A stretch of DNA of 64,000 nucleotides from QQWI01 sp964522015 (GCA_964522015.1 CAZFST010000014.1:1-64000), one strand, 5' to 3'; counted from the stretch's first letter, positions 34,752-44,866 are shown. Program-made: numbers and translations. The notes: generated from the sequence alone by a model not told the origin.

Positions 34752-34806
34752 TTGTTTTTTGTGTTACAATAGGGTTATAAAACAAGTATGAAGGGTTATA
34801 AAACAA
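34752..34806 (+). promoter_or_regulatory. promoter and 15-bp direct repeat before the M42 peptidase gene
   Basis: TTGTTT (34752-34757), 17-bp spacer, TTATAA (34775-34780). AGGGTTATAAAACAA occurs twice (34771-34785, 34792-34806), so the -10 box is duplicated 21 bp apart. No other feature is seen in the 34613-34751 gap. Confidence 0.5.
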
Positions 34807-34822
34807 TTAAGGGAGCGTACAT

Positions 34823-35860
34823 ATGAAAGTAAATCAGGAATTTTTAATGTCTTGCATGAAAAAGTATTTAGCCATACCATCCCCATCGGGCTATACATAT
34901 GAGGCCATTGAGGCGGTAAAATCAGATTTTGAAGGTCTTGGTTACAGTGTGAAAATGACTCACAAGGGTGCATTGATAGTAGAAATACCTGGGTTAGATG
35001 TGAGTAAAAAAGTGATGGTAGCAGCTCACATTGATACTCTCGGTGGCATGGTGAAAGAAATCACAGGGGATGGACGTTTGAGATACCATCGTTTAGGTGG
35101 TGGATCCTACAATGCAACAGAAGGTGAAAATTGTGTCGTAATCACAACTGGCGCTAAGATTTACCGCGGGTCAATTTTGCCAAGGCAAGCATCAACCCAC
35201 ATCTTTGGGGATGTGGCGAGAACAGTCCAAAGAGATGAAAGTAATATGCTAGTTCGATTGGATGAAAGGGTTAAAAATGAGAGTGATGTGTTGGCCCTTG
35301 GCATAAGAGTGGGAGACATCATCGCATTTGATACGCGGTTTGAAATGACGCCTAATGGTTTTATCAAAACCCGCTATATTGATGACAAAGCTTGTGTTGC
35401 CATGCTCGTTGAAATCGCAAGGTATCTAAAAGAAAGTGGTGAACAACCAGCCTATACCACTCAGTTTTACATTTCCAATTACGAAGAAGTCACCCATGGG
35501 GTGTCAAGGATAGAAGAGGCCGTTATGGAGATGCTTGCTCTAGATATTGGACCAGTTGGGGGCTCGCAACAATGCGACGAGTATTCAGTTTGTATTTCGG
35601 CAAAAGATAAAAAAGGTCCCTACGATTATCAAATGCGCACCTTGCTGTCTGGGTTGGCTCAAAAGTATGAAATCCCATATCAAGTTGATGTTTACAATAG
35701 TTATGGTTCAGATGCATCAGCTGCGGTACACATGGGCTTTGACCTGAGACATGCTTGTATCGGTCCAGGGGTTGATAGCACCCATCATTACGAAAGAACC
35801 CATTGGGATAGTATAGAAGCCACCACGGAATTGATTTATCGGTATATGATCAGGGTATAA
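34823..35860 (+). CDS. M42-family metallopeptidase
   Basis: 345 aa, cytosolic, no signal peptide. Two-metal aminopeptidase of the M42 (PepA/glutamyl aminopeptidase/FrvX) family. Metal ligands are visible in order: His in VAAHIDTLG, Asp in YIDDKACVA, Glu-Glu in NYEEVTHG (general base and ligand), Asp in LALDIGPVG and His in THHYERTHWD. Such enzymes form dodecamers and trim imported peptides. It precedes the larger peptide-uptake region. The promoter region has a duplicated 15-bp element. Confidence 0.88.
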   Translation: MKVNQEFLMSCMKKYLAIPSPSGYTYEAIEAVKSDFEGLGYSVKMTHKGALIVEIPGLDVSKKVMVAAHIDTLGGMVKEITGDGRLRYHRLGGGSYNATEGENCVVITTGAKIYRGSILPRQASTHIFGDVARTVQRDESNMLVRLDERVKNESDVLALGIRVGDIIAFDTRFEMTPNGFIKTRYIDDKACVAMLVEIARYLKESGEQPAYTTQFYISNYEEVTHGVSRIEEAVMEMLALDIGPVGGSQQCDEYSVCISAKDKKGPYDYQMRTLLSGLAQKYEIPYQVDVYNSYGSDASAAVHMGFDLRHACIGPGVDSTHHYERTHWDSIEATTELIYRYMIRV

Positions 35861-35917
35861 AGGAGTCATTATTAATTCCAGTTGTTAAGTGGGATCAGGA
35901 TAGCGAGGTGTGACTTT

Positions 35918-37180
35918 ATGTTTTCTTTACTTCATATCGACAATAACTTTTTTTATAAGGAAATCCTGAGAAATTTATCAGAAGAGAAGTCCTTTCAGTA
36001 TTTTTCTGCAAAGAACCCCCAGAGTGCTTACGATATTCTTCAAACCACGGACATAGATGTGATTGTAACGGGATTAGAATTTGAGGCGCAAAGCGAAGAG
36101 GCTTTTATCAGCACCCTCATGAAGGTCAAACAGAAACAAACACCGGTGTTAGTGCTCTCTGCAATTGATAACCCAGATCTAAAGGCAAAGTTATTTGAAA
36201 TCGGCGTCACGGATTTTTTTACAAAGGACAATTTTACAATTTTTTTGATGGAGCTGATTAGAAAGATTAAAGTGGGAGATTCGGTGGCTTCCCATCTTAG
36301 GGAGTTAAGCTTTGCTGTGTTAGATGATAATGAAATACATTTAATGTTGATGAAGTCCATACTTGAAAAGCATGGGATTACTGATGTTGACTACTTTTTA
36401 AATCCAAAAAATCTTTTTGATTCCGGTAAATCCTATAATATTTACATTGTCGATTATGTGCTACCTGAAATGTCAGGGGAGCAAGTGATTATAGAAATCC
36501 GCAATAAGGATGTCTACGCTGTGATTATTGGCATTTCCACATTAACCAGTCATGTTTTGATTTCTGATATTTTACAAAGTGGGGCGGATGATTTTATCAA
36601 CAAACCATTTTCTGAAGATCTATTTATGGCCCGTATTAAGGCCAATGTTCGAACTTATTTTTTGATGCAGCAGCTGCAAGAAAAAAATATGCGTTTGGCA
36701 CAACTGGTTAAAGAAGATGGTTTAACGGGTTTGTATAACCATAAATACATTATGGAAATGCTAGAAAAGGAAATTGACAGAGTTCAGCGGTATTCAACAG
36801 CATTATCTGTAATGATGTTTGACATTGACCATTTCAAATTAGTAAATGACAATTATGGGCATCATATTGGCGATGTTGTACTGGAGCAGCTTGGCAAATA
36901 CATGTCTAATGACACTCGCAAAATAGATATTTCAGGGAGATATGGTGGGGAAGAATTTGTCATTATTCTCCCGGATACGGATAGGGATGGTGCCATGATT
37001 TATGCTGAGCGTTTGCGCCAAGAGATTGAAGCTATGCGGTTTGGCGAAAAGAAAATTAGGATTACTGTCAGTGGTGGTATTGCAACCTATACTGATGAAT
37101 CCGCTGTAGAACTTGTGAAGATAGCTGATAAACACCTTTACTACGCAAAAAGAAACGGCAGAAACCAAATTGCACAATAA
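35918..37180 (+). CDS. double-receiver response regulator with GGDEF output
   Basis: 420 aa from ATG 35918 (GAGGTG upstream). Receiver 1 (1-120) lacks the phospho-Asp: the expected position reads IVTGLEF, so it is a pseudo-receiver. Receiver 2 (about 132-250) keeps the acid pair (LDDNE), the phospho-Asp in YIVDYVLPEMSG and Lys in FINKPF. The GGDEF domain (about 268-420) has GGEEF and RKID five residues before it, so it should be an active, feedback-inhibited diguanylate cyclase. PleD has the same arrangement. No kinase is adjacent. The EF-G paralog starts 35 bp later. Confidence 0.9.
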   Translation: MFSLLHIDNNFFYKEILRNLSEEKSFQYFSAKNPQSAYDILQTTDIDVIVTGLEFEAQSEEAFISTLMKVKQKQTPVLVLSAIDNPDLKAKLFEIGVTDFFTKDNFTIFLMELIRKIKVGDSVASHLRELSFAVLDDNEIHLMLMKSILEKHGITDVDYFLNPKNLFDSGKSYNIYIVDYVLPEMSGEQVIIEIRNKDVYAVIIGISTLTSHVLISDILQSGADDFINKPFSEDLFMARIKANVRTYFLMQQLQEKNMRLAQLVKEDGLTGLYNHKYIMEMLEKEIDRVQRYSTALSVMMFDIDHFKLVNDNYGHHIGDVVLEQLGKYMSNDTRKIDISGRYGGEEFVIILPDTDRDGAMIYAERLRQEIEAMRFGEKKIRITVSGGIATYTDESAVELVKIADKHLYYAKRNGRNQIAQ

Positions 37181-37215
37181 TCTGATCTCTAGGTCTTTAT
37201 ATTTGGAGAATGAAT

Positions 37216-39252
37216 ATGGAAAGAACTCATCCTTTGAAAAGTATTCGCAACATCGGTATTGTCGCCCATATCGATGCAGGTAAAACAACAACCACTGAAA
37301 GAATCCTATTTTATACAGGTCTGATTCATAAGATGGGAGAAGTCCACCAAGGCTCCGCGGTGATGGACTGGATGGAACAAGAACAAGAACGGGGTATTAC
37401 CATTACGTCAGCTGCCACATCTTGCATTTGGAAGCAAACCAATATCAATTTGATTGATACGCCTGGCCATGTGGATTTTACCGTTGAGGTTGAACGGTGC
37501 CTTCGTGTTTTAGATGGTGCTATCTTTTTACTCGATGCTAAAAAGGGAGTTGAAGCACAGACCGAGACCGTTTGGCGACAAGCAGACCATTATCAAGTAC
37601 CCAGGCTTGTTTTTGTGAATAAAATGGATATGGTTGGTGCTGATTATAAGTGCTGTATTGATCAATTAAAAAGTCGTCTCAATGGGACACCATTGCCCCT
37701 TCAAATCCCCATGGGCTCTGAAAAAGATTTTGAGGGTGTCATCTCACTGGTGGATATGAAAGCCTACCTTAACAGTGGCCCCTATGGTGATGTGATTGAA
37801 ACAATCGAGATTCCCAGTGAGTATCTTGAAGAAGCAAAAAAATATGAAACGGTTATGCTTGAAATGCTTTCGGATTTTGACGAGGACTTGATGCAGCTGT
37901 ATCTTGAGGGTCAAAAAATGCCAACACAAAAGCGGCAATTAGCCATTCGTGCAGCAACCCTGTCCGGAAAAGTTGTACCGGTGCTATGCGGAACTGCCTA
38001 TCGTAATAAAGGTATCCAACTCCTTTTAGATGCCATCGTCGATTATTTGCCATCCCCTGTAGATAAACAAGGAGTTTGTGGCCTTGATCTTAATGGTGAG
38101 TCAACTTGCTGCCAGGTGTCAGATACAGCACCATTCACTGGTTTGATCTTTAAAATTATGTCTGATCCCTTTGTCGGTAAATTAAGTTATGTAAGGGTTT
38201 ACTCAGGGACTGTCAAAACCGGAGAGGTAGTTCTAAATCCTTTAAAGGGTAAAAGGGAACGGATTCAAAAGATTTTACACATGCATGCCAATACTAGGCA
38301 AGAGCTCGACCGTGCTTTTACTGGGGATATTGTTGCTATGGTTGGTCTTAAACATGCCACAACTGGAGATACCCTATGCGATATGGACACGCCGATCATT
38401 TTAGAAACCATGTCATTTCCAAAACCAGTCATCTCCATTGCTCTTGAATCTAAAACCCCTGCTGAGTTGCTCAAGATGCAACTGGCTCTTGAAAGGCTAT
38501 GCGAAGAAGACCCGACCCTTAAAACCCATACCGATCCTGAAACGGATCAAATTCTAATTTCTGGTATGGGTGAATTGTATTTGGAAATTATTCTGGATCG
38601 TCTGGCTAAAGAATTTGGTGTTTTGGTCAATAGTGGTAAACCCCAAGTGGCTTACAAAGAAACCATCGAGAATCCTGTGGCAATTGATTATACTTTGGAT
38701 CGACACAGCGGTGCTCAGGCGCTATTTGCTAAAGTTCAACTATCTGTTAAACCTAATCCCCAGGGGTTCGGCAATACTATAGATTTTAATAAGGTCCATG
38801 AAAAATGGCCCAAAACAGATATTGAAGCTTGCAAGGAAGGAATCCTCCAGTCCCTTCTTTCTGGTTTTATTGGGGGTTACGAGGTGGTTGATGTGAACGT
38901 AGCAATCATAGGACTTTCTTATGGTGATCACGGAACGGAAATAGCCTTAAAAACAGCAGGTGCTTTAGCTTTATCAGAGGCATTAGAAAAAGCACATTCA
39001 GTGCTACTAGAACCCTATTTTAACGTTGAAGTACACGTGCCGGAGTCTTATGTTGGTGATGTTGTAGAAGATTTGAACAAGCGAAAATCAGATATCACAA
39101 ATATTGCAATGCAACCATCTGGAAGAATAATCTGTGCCACAGCTCCCTTGTCAAATCTCTTTGGTTATGCCACTGATTTGCGTTCTAAAACTCAGGGTCG
39201 TGGTCAATACACCATGATGTTTAGTCATTATGGAAGGACGCCTTGTTCTTAG
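37216..39252 (+). CDS. elongation factor G paralog
   Basis: 678 aa from ATG 37216 (GGAGA upstream). The GTPase motifs are intact: AHIDAGKTTTTER, RGITITSAAT, DTPGHVDFT and NKMD. Domains II to V follow in order; domain V ends RSKTQGRGQYTMMFSHYGRTP. Domain IV is divergent: the HSGAQALFAKV stretch replaces the SGGRGQYG-type tip segment of canonical EF-G. It is not near rpsL, rpsG or tuf, so it is probably a secondary EF-G rather than the main translocase. Possible roles include ribosome recycling, stress translation or antibiotic tolerance. A terminator follows. Confidence 0.85.
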   Translation: MERTHPLKSIRNIGIVAHIDAGKTTTTERILFYTGLIHKMGEVHQGSAVMDWMEQEQERGITITSAATSCIWKQTNINLIDTPGHVDFTVEVERCLRVLDGAIFLLDAKKGVEAQTETVWRQADHYQVPRLVFVNKMDMVGADYKCCIDQLKSRLNGTPLPLQIPMGSEKDFEGVISLVDMKAYLNSGPYGDVIETIEIPSEYLEEAKKYETVMLEMLSDFDEDLMQLYLEGQKMPTQKRQLAIRAATLSGKVVPVLCGTAYRNKGIQLLLDAIVDYLPSPVDKQGVCGLDLNGESTCCQVSDTAPFTGLIFKIMSDPFVGKLSYVRVYSGTVKTGEVVLNPLKGKRERIQKILHMHANTRQELDRAFTGDIVAMVGLKHATTGDTLCDMDTPIILETMSFPKPVISIALESKTPAELLKMQLALERLCEEDPTLKTHTDPETDQILISGMGELYLEIILDRLAKEFGVLVNSGKPQVAYKETIENPVAIDYTLDRHSGAQALFAKVQLSVKPNPQGFGNTIDFNKVHEKWPKTDIEACKEGILQSLLSGFIGGYEVVDVNVAIIGLSYGDHGTEIALKTAGALALSEALEKAHSVLLEPYFNVEVHVPESYVGDVVEDLNKRKSDITNIAMQPSGRIICATAPLSNLFGYATDLRSKTQGRGQYTMMFSHYGRTPCS

Positions 39253-39362
39253 GAATTCTAGGTCGCGTGTTAGGGTTTTTTAATGGTGATTTAATGGTGA
39301 AGCTGTGGTAATGGCGTGTGCGAATCACCGCCTTTAATTAAAATTGCATATGGTTAATGATT

Positions 39363-39402
39363 AGAGTCTTATGCTGTGTCAACAGTGTAAGTCTCTTTTT
39401 TT
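39363..39402 (+). terminator. intrinsic terminator after the EF-G paralog
   Basis: AGAG-CTTA-CTG pairs with CAG-TAAG-CTCT (39363-39376/39383-39396, small symmetric bulges), then seven T. Confidence 0.82.
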
Positions 39403-39414
39403 GTGTGAAAAGAT

Positions 39415-39430
39415 TGGCATAGCTCTTGCA
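39415..39430 (+). promoter_or_regulatory. sigma54 (-24/-12) promoter of the peptide operon
   Basis: TGGCAT-AGCTC-TTGCA. The GG at 39416-39417 and the GC at 39428-39429 are exactly 12 bp apart, as sigma54 requires. It lies 68 bp before iadA. The activator is probably the PrpR-like protein encoded downstream of the operon (47841). Confidence 0.8.
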
Positions 39431-39497
39431 ATAAACGTTTTCAGAATGGATATGAAATCTGAATAGAGATTAGAAAGGATTATAAAGGAGTGGGCAG

Positions 39498-40700
39498 ATG
39501 AAGCTAATCAAGGGTGGCCGTGTTTTTATCGACGGTAATTTTATCAAAAAAGATGTTTGGATTGCGAATCAAAGGATTTTAGCAGTGGTTGAGCCTAATG
39601 AAAGGGTATCTGCACAGCTGTTGGCGTCTTTACAAGAGTCTTTGATACCTTTTGAAGTCCTAGAGTGTAAAGGTAAATATGTGGTTCCAGGCTTTATCGA
39701 CGGTCATGTCCATATTTGTGGTGGTGGGGGAGAAGGGGGCTTTAAGACAAGAACCCGAGAATTAGAAGTGACAGAAATGGTATCGACTGGTGTCACCACG
39801 GTGGTAGGGTGCCTTGGCACCGATGGGGTGTCAAGAAGCATGGAAGGTTTAGTAGCTAAAATGCATGGTCTTAAAGAAGAAGGGGTCAGCGCCTATTGCT
39901 ACACAGGTTCTTATCGCTTACCGCTAAAGACCTTAACCGGTGATATTATGAAGGACCTGATGATGATTGAGGGGATTATTGGTATCGGTGAAATCGCCAT
40001 AAGCGATCACCGAAGTGCCCATGCTGGCAATCAAATATTTGCCCAAGCAGTATCCGATGCACGTGTTGCTGGAAAGCTTTCTGGTAAATGTGGGGTGTGC
40101 AATGTTCATTTAGGAGATGGTGTAGCGGGTCTTCAACCAATTTTGGATGTGTTGGAACAAACAGAAATACCCATAACTCAATTTCTTCCAACTCATATGA
40201 ACCGTAATCCCGAGATTTTTGAAGCTGGTATCGCCTATGCACTGAAAGGGGGCTATGTGGATTTCACAACGTCCTCAACCCCCCAATTTATTGAAGAAGG
40301 AGAGATATCGGCAGCCCAGGCAATTGCAGGCATGCTTTCTGCAGGGGTTCCCATAGCCCAAATCACCCTAACTTCTGATGGGCAAGGTAGCTTGCCCGCC
40401 TTTGACGCCCGGGGGAATTTGGAGGGACTTACCGTTGGAAAGATGGACACGCTTTATGCCAGTGTCAAAGAAGCCCACACCCGATACAATGTACCTTTTG
40501 AAGCGGCACTTAAAACAATCACAGAGAATCCTGCAACTATCTTAAAACTCACTCAAAAGGGGAAAATTCAGGCCGGGCTAGATGGTGATCTTGTGATTCT
40601 CGATGGGGATTTTGAAATTGATGGGGTGCTTGCATTAGGGCAATTGGCTGTTTGGAACAAGATGCTTTTGTGGTCGCCTACTTTCTCTGAAAACAACTGA
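39498..40700 (+). CDS. iadA: isoaspartyl dipeptidase (beta-aspartyl peptidase)
   Basis: 400 aa amidohydrolase-fold enzyme that cleaves beta-aspartyl dipeptides. Metal site: HVH in GFIDGHVHICGGGGEGGF, Glu in GIGEIAISDHRS (IadA uses Glu where other amidohydrolases use a carbamylated Lys), His in NVHLGDG, His in PTHMNR and the catalytic Asp in LTSDGQGS. AAAGGAG precedes the ATG. First gene of an operon read from the sigma54 promoter; the M20 dipeptidase and the oligopeptide transporter follow at short gaps, so it takes part in scavenging imported peptides. Confidence 0.88.
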   Translation: MKLIKGGRVFIDGNFIKKDVWIANQRILAVVEPNERVSAQLLASLQESLIPFEVLECKGKYVVPGFIDGHVHICGGGGEGGFKTRTRELEVTEMVSTGVTTVVGCLGTDGVSRSMEGLVAKMHGLKEEGVSAYCYTGSYRLPLKTLTGDIMKDLMMIEGIIGIGEIAISDHRSAHAGNQIFAQAVSDARVAGKLSGKCGVCNVHLGDGVAGLQPILDVLEQTEIPITQFLPTHMNRNPEIFEAGIAYALKGGYVDFTTSSTPQFIEEGEISAAQAIAGMLSAGVPIAQITLTSDGQGSLPAFDARGNLEGLTVGKMDTLYASVKEAHTRYNVPFEAALKTITENPATILKLTQKGKIQAGLDGDLVILDGDFEIDGVLALGQLAVWNKMLLWSPTFSENN

Positions 40701-40759
40701 AGCATTAAAAAATCGAATATCTCAATTTTGCTTTTCATGGTATTAGAGAGTGAGGACAA

Positions 40760-42007
40760 ATGGATTATTTTAATGAAATTATTGATCTGAGTAGAATACT
40801 CATACAATATGAATCGATCTATGGGAGAGGTGGTTTCTCATCTCAGGCTGTATTTGGCGAGAATATTGCTCGCTGTCTAAAAGAGATGTTAGCCTATTGT
40901 AGTCAATTGGGATTTATCGTCTATATGGATCCAGAAGGCAAGTATGGCTATGCAGAAACGGCAACATCTGAATCTTATATTGCACTTTTAACCCACTTAG
41001 ATGTTGTCTCAGAAGGCGATAGAAAGCAGTGGACCTATGATCCATTTGAAATGCAAATTGTTGACAAAAAACTTATCGGTAGGGGGGCAGCAGATGATAA
41101 GGTACCAGCTGCTATAGCTGTTTTATCGGTTAAGAAACTCATGGACGAAGGACTTACTCTTAAGTATCCCATACGGATTATTTTTGGTGGTGATGAAGAA
41201 ACGGGTTTTAGGTGCATTGATCAGTATAAAAAAGTCCATATAGAGCCAAGGTATACCCTAGTGCTTGATGGAACCTTCCCATTTTCATACTCAGAAAAGC
41301 ATTTACTGAATTATGAAATCCATACGGGAAGCACCTTGAATGTAAAAGGGGGTGTCGGTTATAACTCTATCATGGGGGACGTTAAATGGTACATAGGAGA
41401 TGAAGTTGTAGAAGTGAATGGGATAAGCGGTCATGGTTCAAGACCCACCAGTGGAGAAAATGCACTTATAAAGCTTGCCTACTTGACGCAAGACTCAGAT
41501 ATTTTATTTGATGTGGTCAATCAACTAGTCTATCCCAGCGGTGATCATAAATTAGATTTTCTTGATGACCAAAGAATTAAACAAGAAGTGACATTGAATA
41601 TTGGCATCGTGGATCAAGGGGTTTTGTATCTTGATTTGAGAGTACCGCCAGAGGTTGAACTGGAAAGATTTATGATGACTTTTGAATCATTTATTGAATT
41701 GAAAGGCATAAAATGCATTCAGCGGGATGTTTCACCAGGTGCTTTGACAGAAATGGATTCACCCTTTGCTCAAAAAGTTTTTAGATGCTATCAAGACATA
41801 ACAAATGATTACGAAAGCCAACCATTCAAGACAGGAAGTGCGACCTATGGACGCTCTTTCAATCGGAATTGTCTGGCGTTTGGGCCGAGGATGCATTTCC
41901 ACATAACCAATACCCATCAGCCCAATGAATTCGTTCCATTTGATTTGATTGAAAATGCATTTGAAATATATACTCGCACACTTAAAGTTATCGAGGAGGA
42001 ATTGTAA
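40760..42007 (+). CDS. M20-family dipeptidase (Sapep/PepV-like)
   Basis: 415 aa zinc peptidase. Ligands and base are seen in order: His and Asp in LLTHLDVVSEG, Asp in GRGAADDK, the Glu pair in GGDEETGFR and Asp in LVLDGTFPF, with a late His in PRMHFHITNTH. An inserted dimer/lid domain lies at about 190-320. The Sapep/PepV group hydrolyses dipeptides in the cytosol. Its stop overlaps the start of the binding-protein gene (TAATG), showing a tight operon. Confidence 0.85.
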   Translation: MDYFNEIIDLSRILIQYESIYGRGGFSSQAVFGENIARCLKEMLAYCSQLGFIVYMDPEGKYGYAETATSESYIALLTHLDVVSEGDRKQWTYDPFEMQIVDKKLIGRGAADDKVPAAIAVLSVKKLMDEGLTLKYPIRIIFGGDEETGFRCIDQYKKVHIEPRYTLVLDGTFPFSYSEKHLLNYEIHTGSTLNVKGGVGYNSIMGDVKWYIGDEVVEVNGISGHGSRPTSGENALIKLAYLTQDSDILFDVVNQLVYPSGDHKLDFLDDQRIKQEVTLNIGIVDQGVLYLDLRVPPEVELERFMMTFESFIELKGIKCIQRDVSPGALTEMDSPFAQKVFRCYQDITNDYESQPFKTGSATYGRSFNRNCLAFGPRMHFHITNTHQPNEFVPFDLIENAFEIYTRTLKVIEEEL

Positions 42008-43926
42008 TGAGAAAGATTTTAACGATGATTCTAGTTTTAGGGATGTGTTTAAGCATGATGGGCTGTCAACCAAAAGCCGTTGTAAACGCTGAGGGAAGTG
42101 AAACCAGTACGACGGCTGCACCGGCAGAAGAAAATGTGGACCTCAGCACTTATACTGTAGCTTATTATGAAGAAATCCCCGTTCTTAATCCTTACAATCT
42201 AACAGAGACAACAGGAATGAGGATGACTGCTAATACACTAGACGGTCTTGTTGAAAATGATGCGACTGGTAAATACATTCCTTCCTTAGCGGAAAGCTGG
42301 ACAGCCAATGCAGATTTTACGGTTTGGACATTCAAACTCAAGCAAGGTGTGAAATGGGTAGACTATCAAGGTAAAGAAACTGCCTATGAAGTGACAGCGG
42401 ATGATTTTGTTGAGTCTATGCGCTATATAGCAAATCCGGAAAACACAGTTACAAACGTTAAAATCGTTAGAGATAACATTCTTGGATTTAAAGATTACTA
42501 TAATAGCCTTCTTGATATCAAAGAGGGTGTTGTTGTGGGAAAAGTGGAGGATGTTTATAAAACATTCGACACAACTGTTGGTGTTAAAGCAATTGATCAA
42601 TATACTGTGGAATACACATTAAAAGCATCGACACCCTTCTTTTTATCCATGCTAGTCACTGAGCTTTATGTGCCACTGGAAAAAGCATTTCTTGATTCAG
42701 TTGGTGATTCATACGGATTAACACCTGATACCCTGCTTTATAACGGTGCCTATTATCTGTCTCAATGGCAAAAGGATAAGCAAATAAACTTAGTAGCCAA
42801 TCCATTTTATTGGGATAAAGCAAACGTGAAAATCGAAAATATTAATATGCTTAAAGTTGCTGATGCTGCTACTGCACTAGAAATGTTTAAAAGAAGTGAA
42901 CTAGATGCTGTTGATTTGAGTGGGTTGCAAGTTGAGAGTTTGAAGTCTACAGATTACATGGTGAATGTATACAAATCTATACAATCTAGTGTGAATTTCT
43001 GGTTTAGTTTAAACTTTAATTCGCCTAATACTGAGTTTAGCGCATTTATCAAAAATGATGATTTTAGAAAAGCACTTTACTATGGTATCGATCGTTCCGC
43101 GTTACAACAGGTGTTTGATGTTTATGACCCGACTTCAAGTTTAATCAACACCGTAACGCCTTCTAAAGTAGTATTTGATAGTAAAGGCATGGATTATACA
43201 GATTATCCTGCATTGAAATCATTTAAAGAATCGGAGAAAAGCACCTACAACCCAGAAAAAGCGAAAGAGTACATGACAAAAGCAATTGCCGCAATTGCTC
43301 CAAATGGCCAAATTACGGGTGTTAAGCCATCTACAATTGATATGAGTCCAATTGCAAAATTTGATGTAGAGGGTAAGTTACCGATTCAGATTACATTTGT
43401 TGACTCCCAAGACTCGGATAATATCATGTTAGCTGAATTATTCGAACTAACTTTGGAAGAGACATTTGGCAAAGATATAGTTGATGTCCAATTAGCGCAG
43501 TTTAGCAATTCCAAATATGATGATGTTATTCAGCCTGGTTTTTATGATATTGCATATGACTCTTTCTCCTTTAAATACGCGGATCCTGATGCGCAGATGT
43601 CACGACTTGTCACAGAAGGCTCTATCAACGATGGCCGTTATTCAGACCCTGTATTTGATAAAATGATTGAGGATGCATCAGCCGAAGTTCAAACAGAGGC
43701 ACGTTATGAGTTATTTAGCAAAGCAGAAGCTTACTTTTTAGATAAGGCCTATATTATTATGTACAAAGCAGCAGGAGGTGGCTACGCCTTAAGCAGAACT
43801 GATCAGTTCACTTCCCCTTATTGTGGATTTGGCATTACCCGATTTAAATATAAAGGCATGAGTAAGCTAGATCATATCCTAACGATTGAGGAATATGAAA
43901 CCATGAAATCAAAAGCAGGATTCTAA
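42007..43926 (+). CDS. oligopeptide ABC transporter substrate-binding lipoprotein
   Basis: 639 aa. Signal peptide with lipobox SMMGC (Cys about 20), then a Thr/Glu/Ala-rich linker and a family 5 solute-binding fold (SBP_bac_5): EIPVLNPYNLTE, LAESWTANADFTVWTFKLKQ and the AHxLY-equivalent region around DDFRKALYYGIDR. GAGGAG lies just before the start inside the previous gene. The products that follow are two permeases and a fused ATPase. OppA-like proteins bind peptides of 2 to about 20 residues; the actual range is unknown. Confidence 0.92.
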   Translation: MRKILTMILVLGMCLSMMGCQPKAVVNAEGSETSTTAAPAEENVDLSTYTVAYYEEIPVLNPYNLTETTGMRMTANTLDGLVENDATGKYIPSLAESWTANADFTVWTFKLKQGVKWVDYQGKETAYEVTADDFVESMRYIANPENTVTNVKIVRDNILGFKDYYNSLLDIKEGVVVGKVEDVYKTFDTTVGVKAIDQYTVEYTLKASTPFFLSMLVTELYVPLEKAFLDSVGDSYGLTPDTLLYNGAYYLSQWQKDKQINLVANPFYWDKANVKIENINMLKVADAATALEMFKRSELDAVDLSGLQVESLKSTDYMVNVYKSIQSSVNFWFSLNFNSPNTEFSAFIKNDDFRKALYYGIDRSALQQVFDVYDPTSSLINTVTPSKVVFDSKGMDYTDYPALKSFKESEKSTYNPEKAKEYMTKAIAAIAPNGQITGVKPSTIDMSPIAKFDVEGKLPIQITFVDSQDSDNIMLAELFELTLEETFGKDIVDVQLAQFSNSKYDDVIQPGFYDIAYDSFSFKYADPDAQMSRLVTEGSINDGRYSDPVFDKMIEDASAEVQTEARYELFSKAEAYFLDKAYIIMYKAAGGGYALSRTDQFTSPYCGFGITRFKYKGMSKLDHILTIEEYETMKSKAGF

Positions 43927-43927
43927 C

Positions 43928-44866
43928 ATGTTAAAATACTTATCTAAGAGATTAGTTCATTCTGTATTAACAGTGTTGTTCGTCACTTTTCTGATCTTCT
44001 TGCTATTAAGGCAATTACCGACTTCTGGTTACTTTACGAGAAATGATTATGAAAGACTGAATGAATCGCAAAGAGAGCTGTATCTTGAAGAGATAGGTGT
44101 CACTGGCAATGTCTTTATACAATATGGAAAATTTATTGGGAATGCTTTAACGGGTAACTTTGGAGAATCCATTACGGTTTCTCCAAAGTCGCCAATCGCC
44201 GGAATCATCAGTGATAAAGCTGGCTATTCCATTGCTTTTGGATTGACAGGGGTTGTGATCAGCATCACAATGGGCGTTGTTCTAGGCACGTTAATGGCTC
44301 AGTATAAAGGTACAGTGATTGATCATTTGGGCACCTTCTATGTGGTGTTTATAAGAAGTGTGCCCAATCTGATCTATCTTTTTATGATTCAGATATTTGT
44401 CACCAAGTGGCTGAATTTACCGACACAATTTGTGGAGCAAGATCCGAGAACCTGGATTTTGCCTATCTTCTCCATCGCCATTGTCAGTAGCGCAAATTAC
44501 GCCATATGGATTAGACGATTTATGGTGGATGAAAAAAGTAAGGATTATGTTAAATTCAATATCAGTAAGGGCATAGGGGATACTCAAAATTTCTACAGGC
44601 ATATTTTTAGAAATGCAGTGACCCCCATCGCACAGAGAATTCCAACAGAAATTTTGTTGACCATTGCTGGTTTTTTGATTGTAGAGAACCTGTATAGTAT
44701 TCCTGGCATGGGTCGTCTGCTCATAACCGCCATTCAAAGACAGGACAATAACTTGGTTCAAGTGCTGGTTTTAATCTTTGCAATCTTAGGTGTATTGGGT
44801 GTTTTACTTGGTGATTTGCTGATGATAGTACTTGATCCTAGAATAAAATTGTCGAAGGAGGACTAA
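43928..44866 (+). CDS. oppB: oligopeptide ABC permease, OppB type
   Basis: 312 aa with six membrane helices. The N-terminal signature LVHSVLTVLFVTFLIFLLLR and the C-terminal EAA-type loop (around FRNAVTPIAQRIPTEILLTI) are typical of DppB/OppB. It starts one base after the binding-protein stop and is followed by oppC. Confidence 0.92.
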   Translation: MLKYLSKRLVHSVLTVLFVTFLIFLLLRQLPTSGYFTRNDYERLNESQRELYLEEIGVTGNVFIQYGKFIGNALTGNFGESITVSPKSPIAGIISDKAGYSIAFGLTGVVISITMGVVLGTLMAQYKGTVIDHLGTFYVVFIRSVPNLIYLFMIQIFVTKWLNLPTQFVEQDPRTWILPIFSIAIVSSANYAIWIRRFMVDEKSKDYVKFNISKGIGDTQNFYRHIFRNAVTPIAQRIPTEILLTIAGFLIVENLYSIPGMGRLLITAIQRQDNNLVQVLVLIFAILGVLGVLLGDLLMIVLDPRIKLSKED

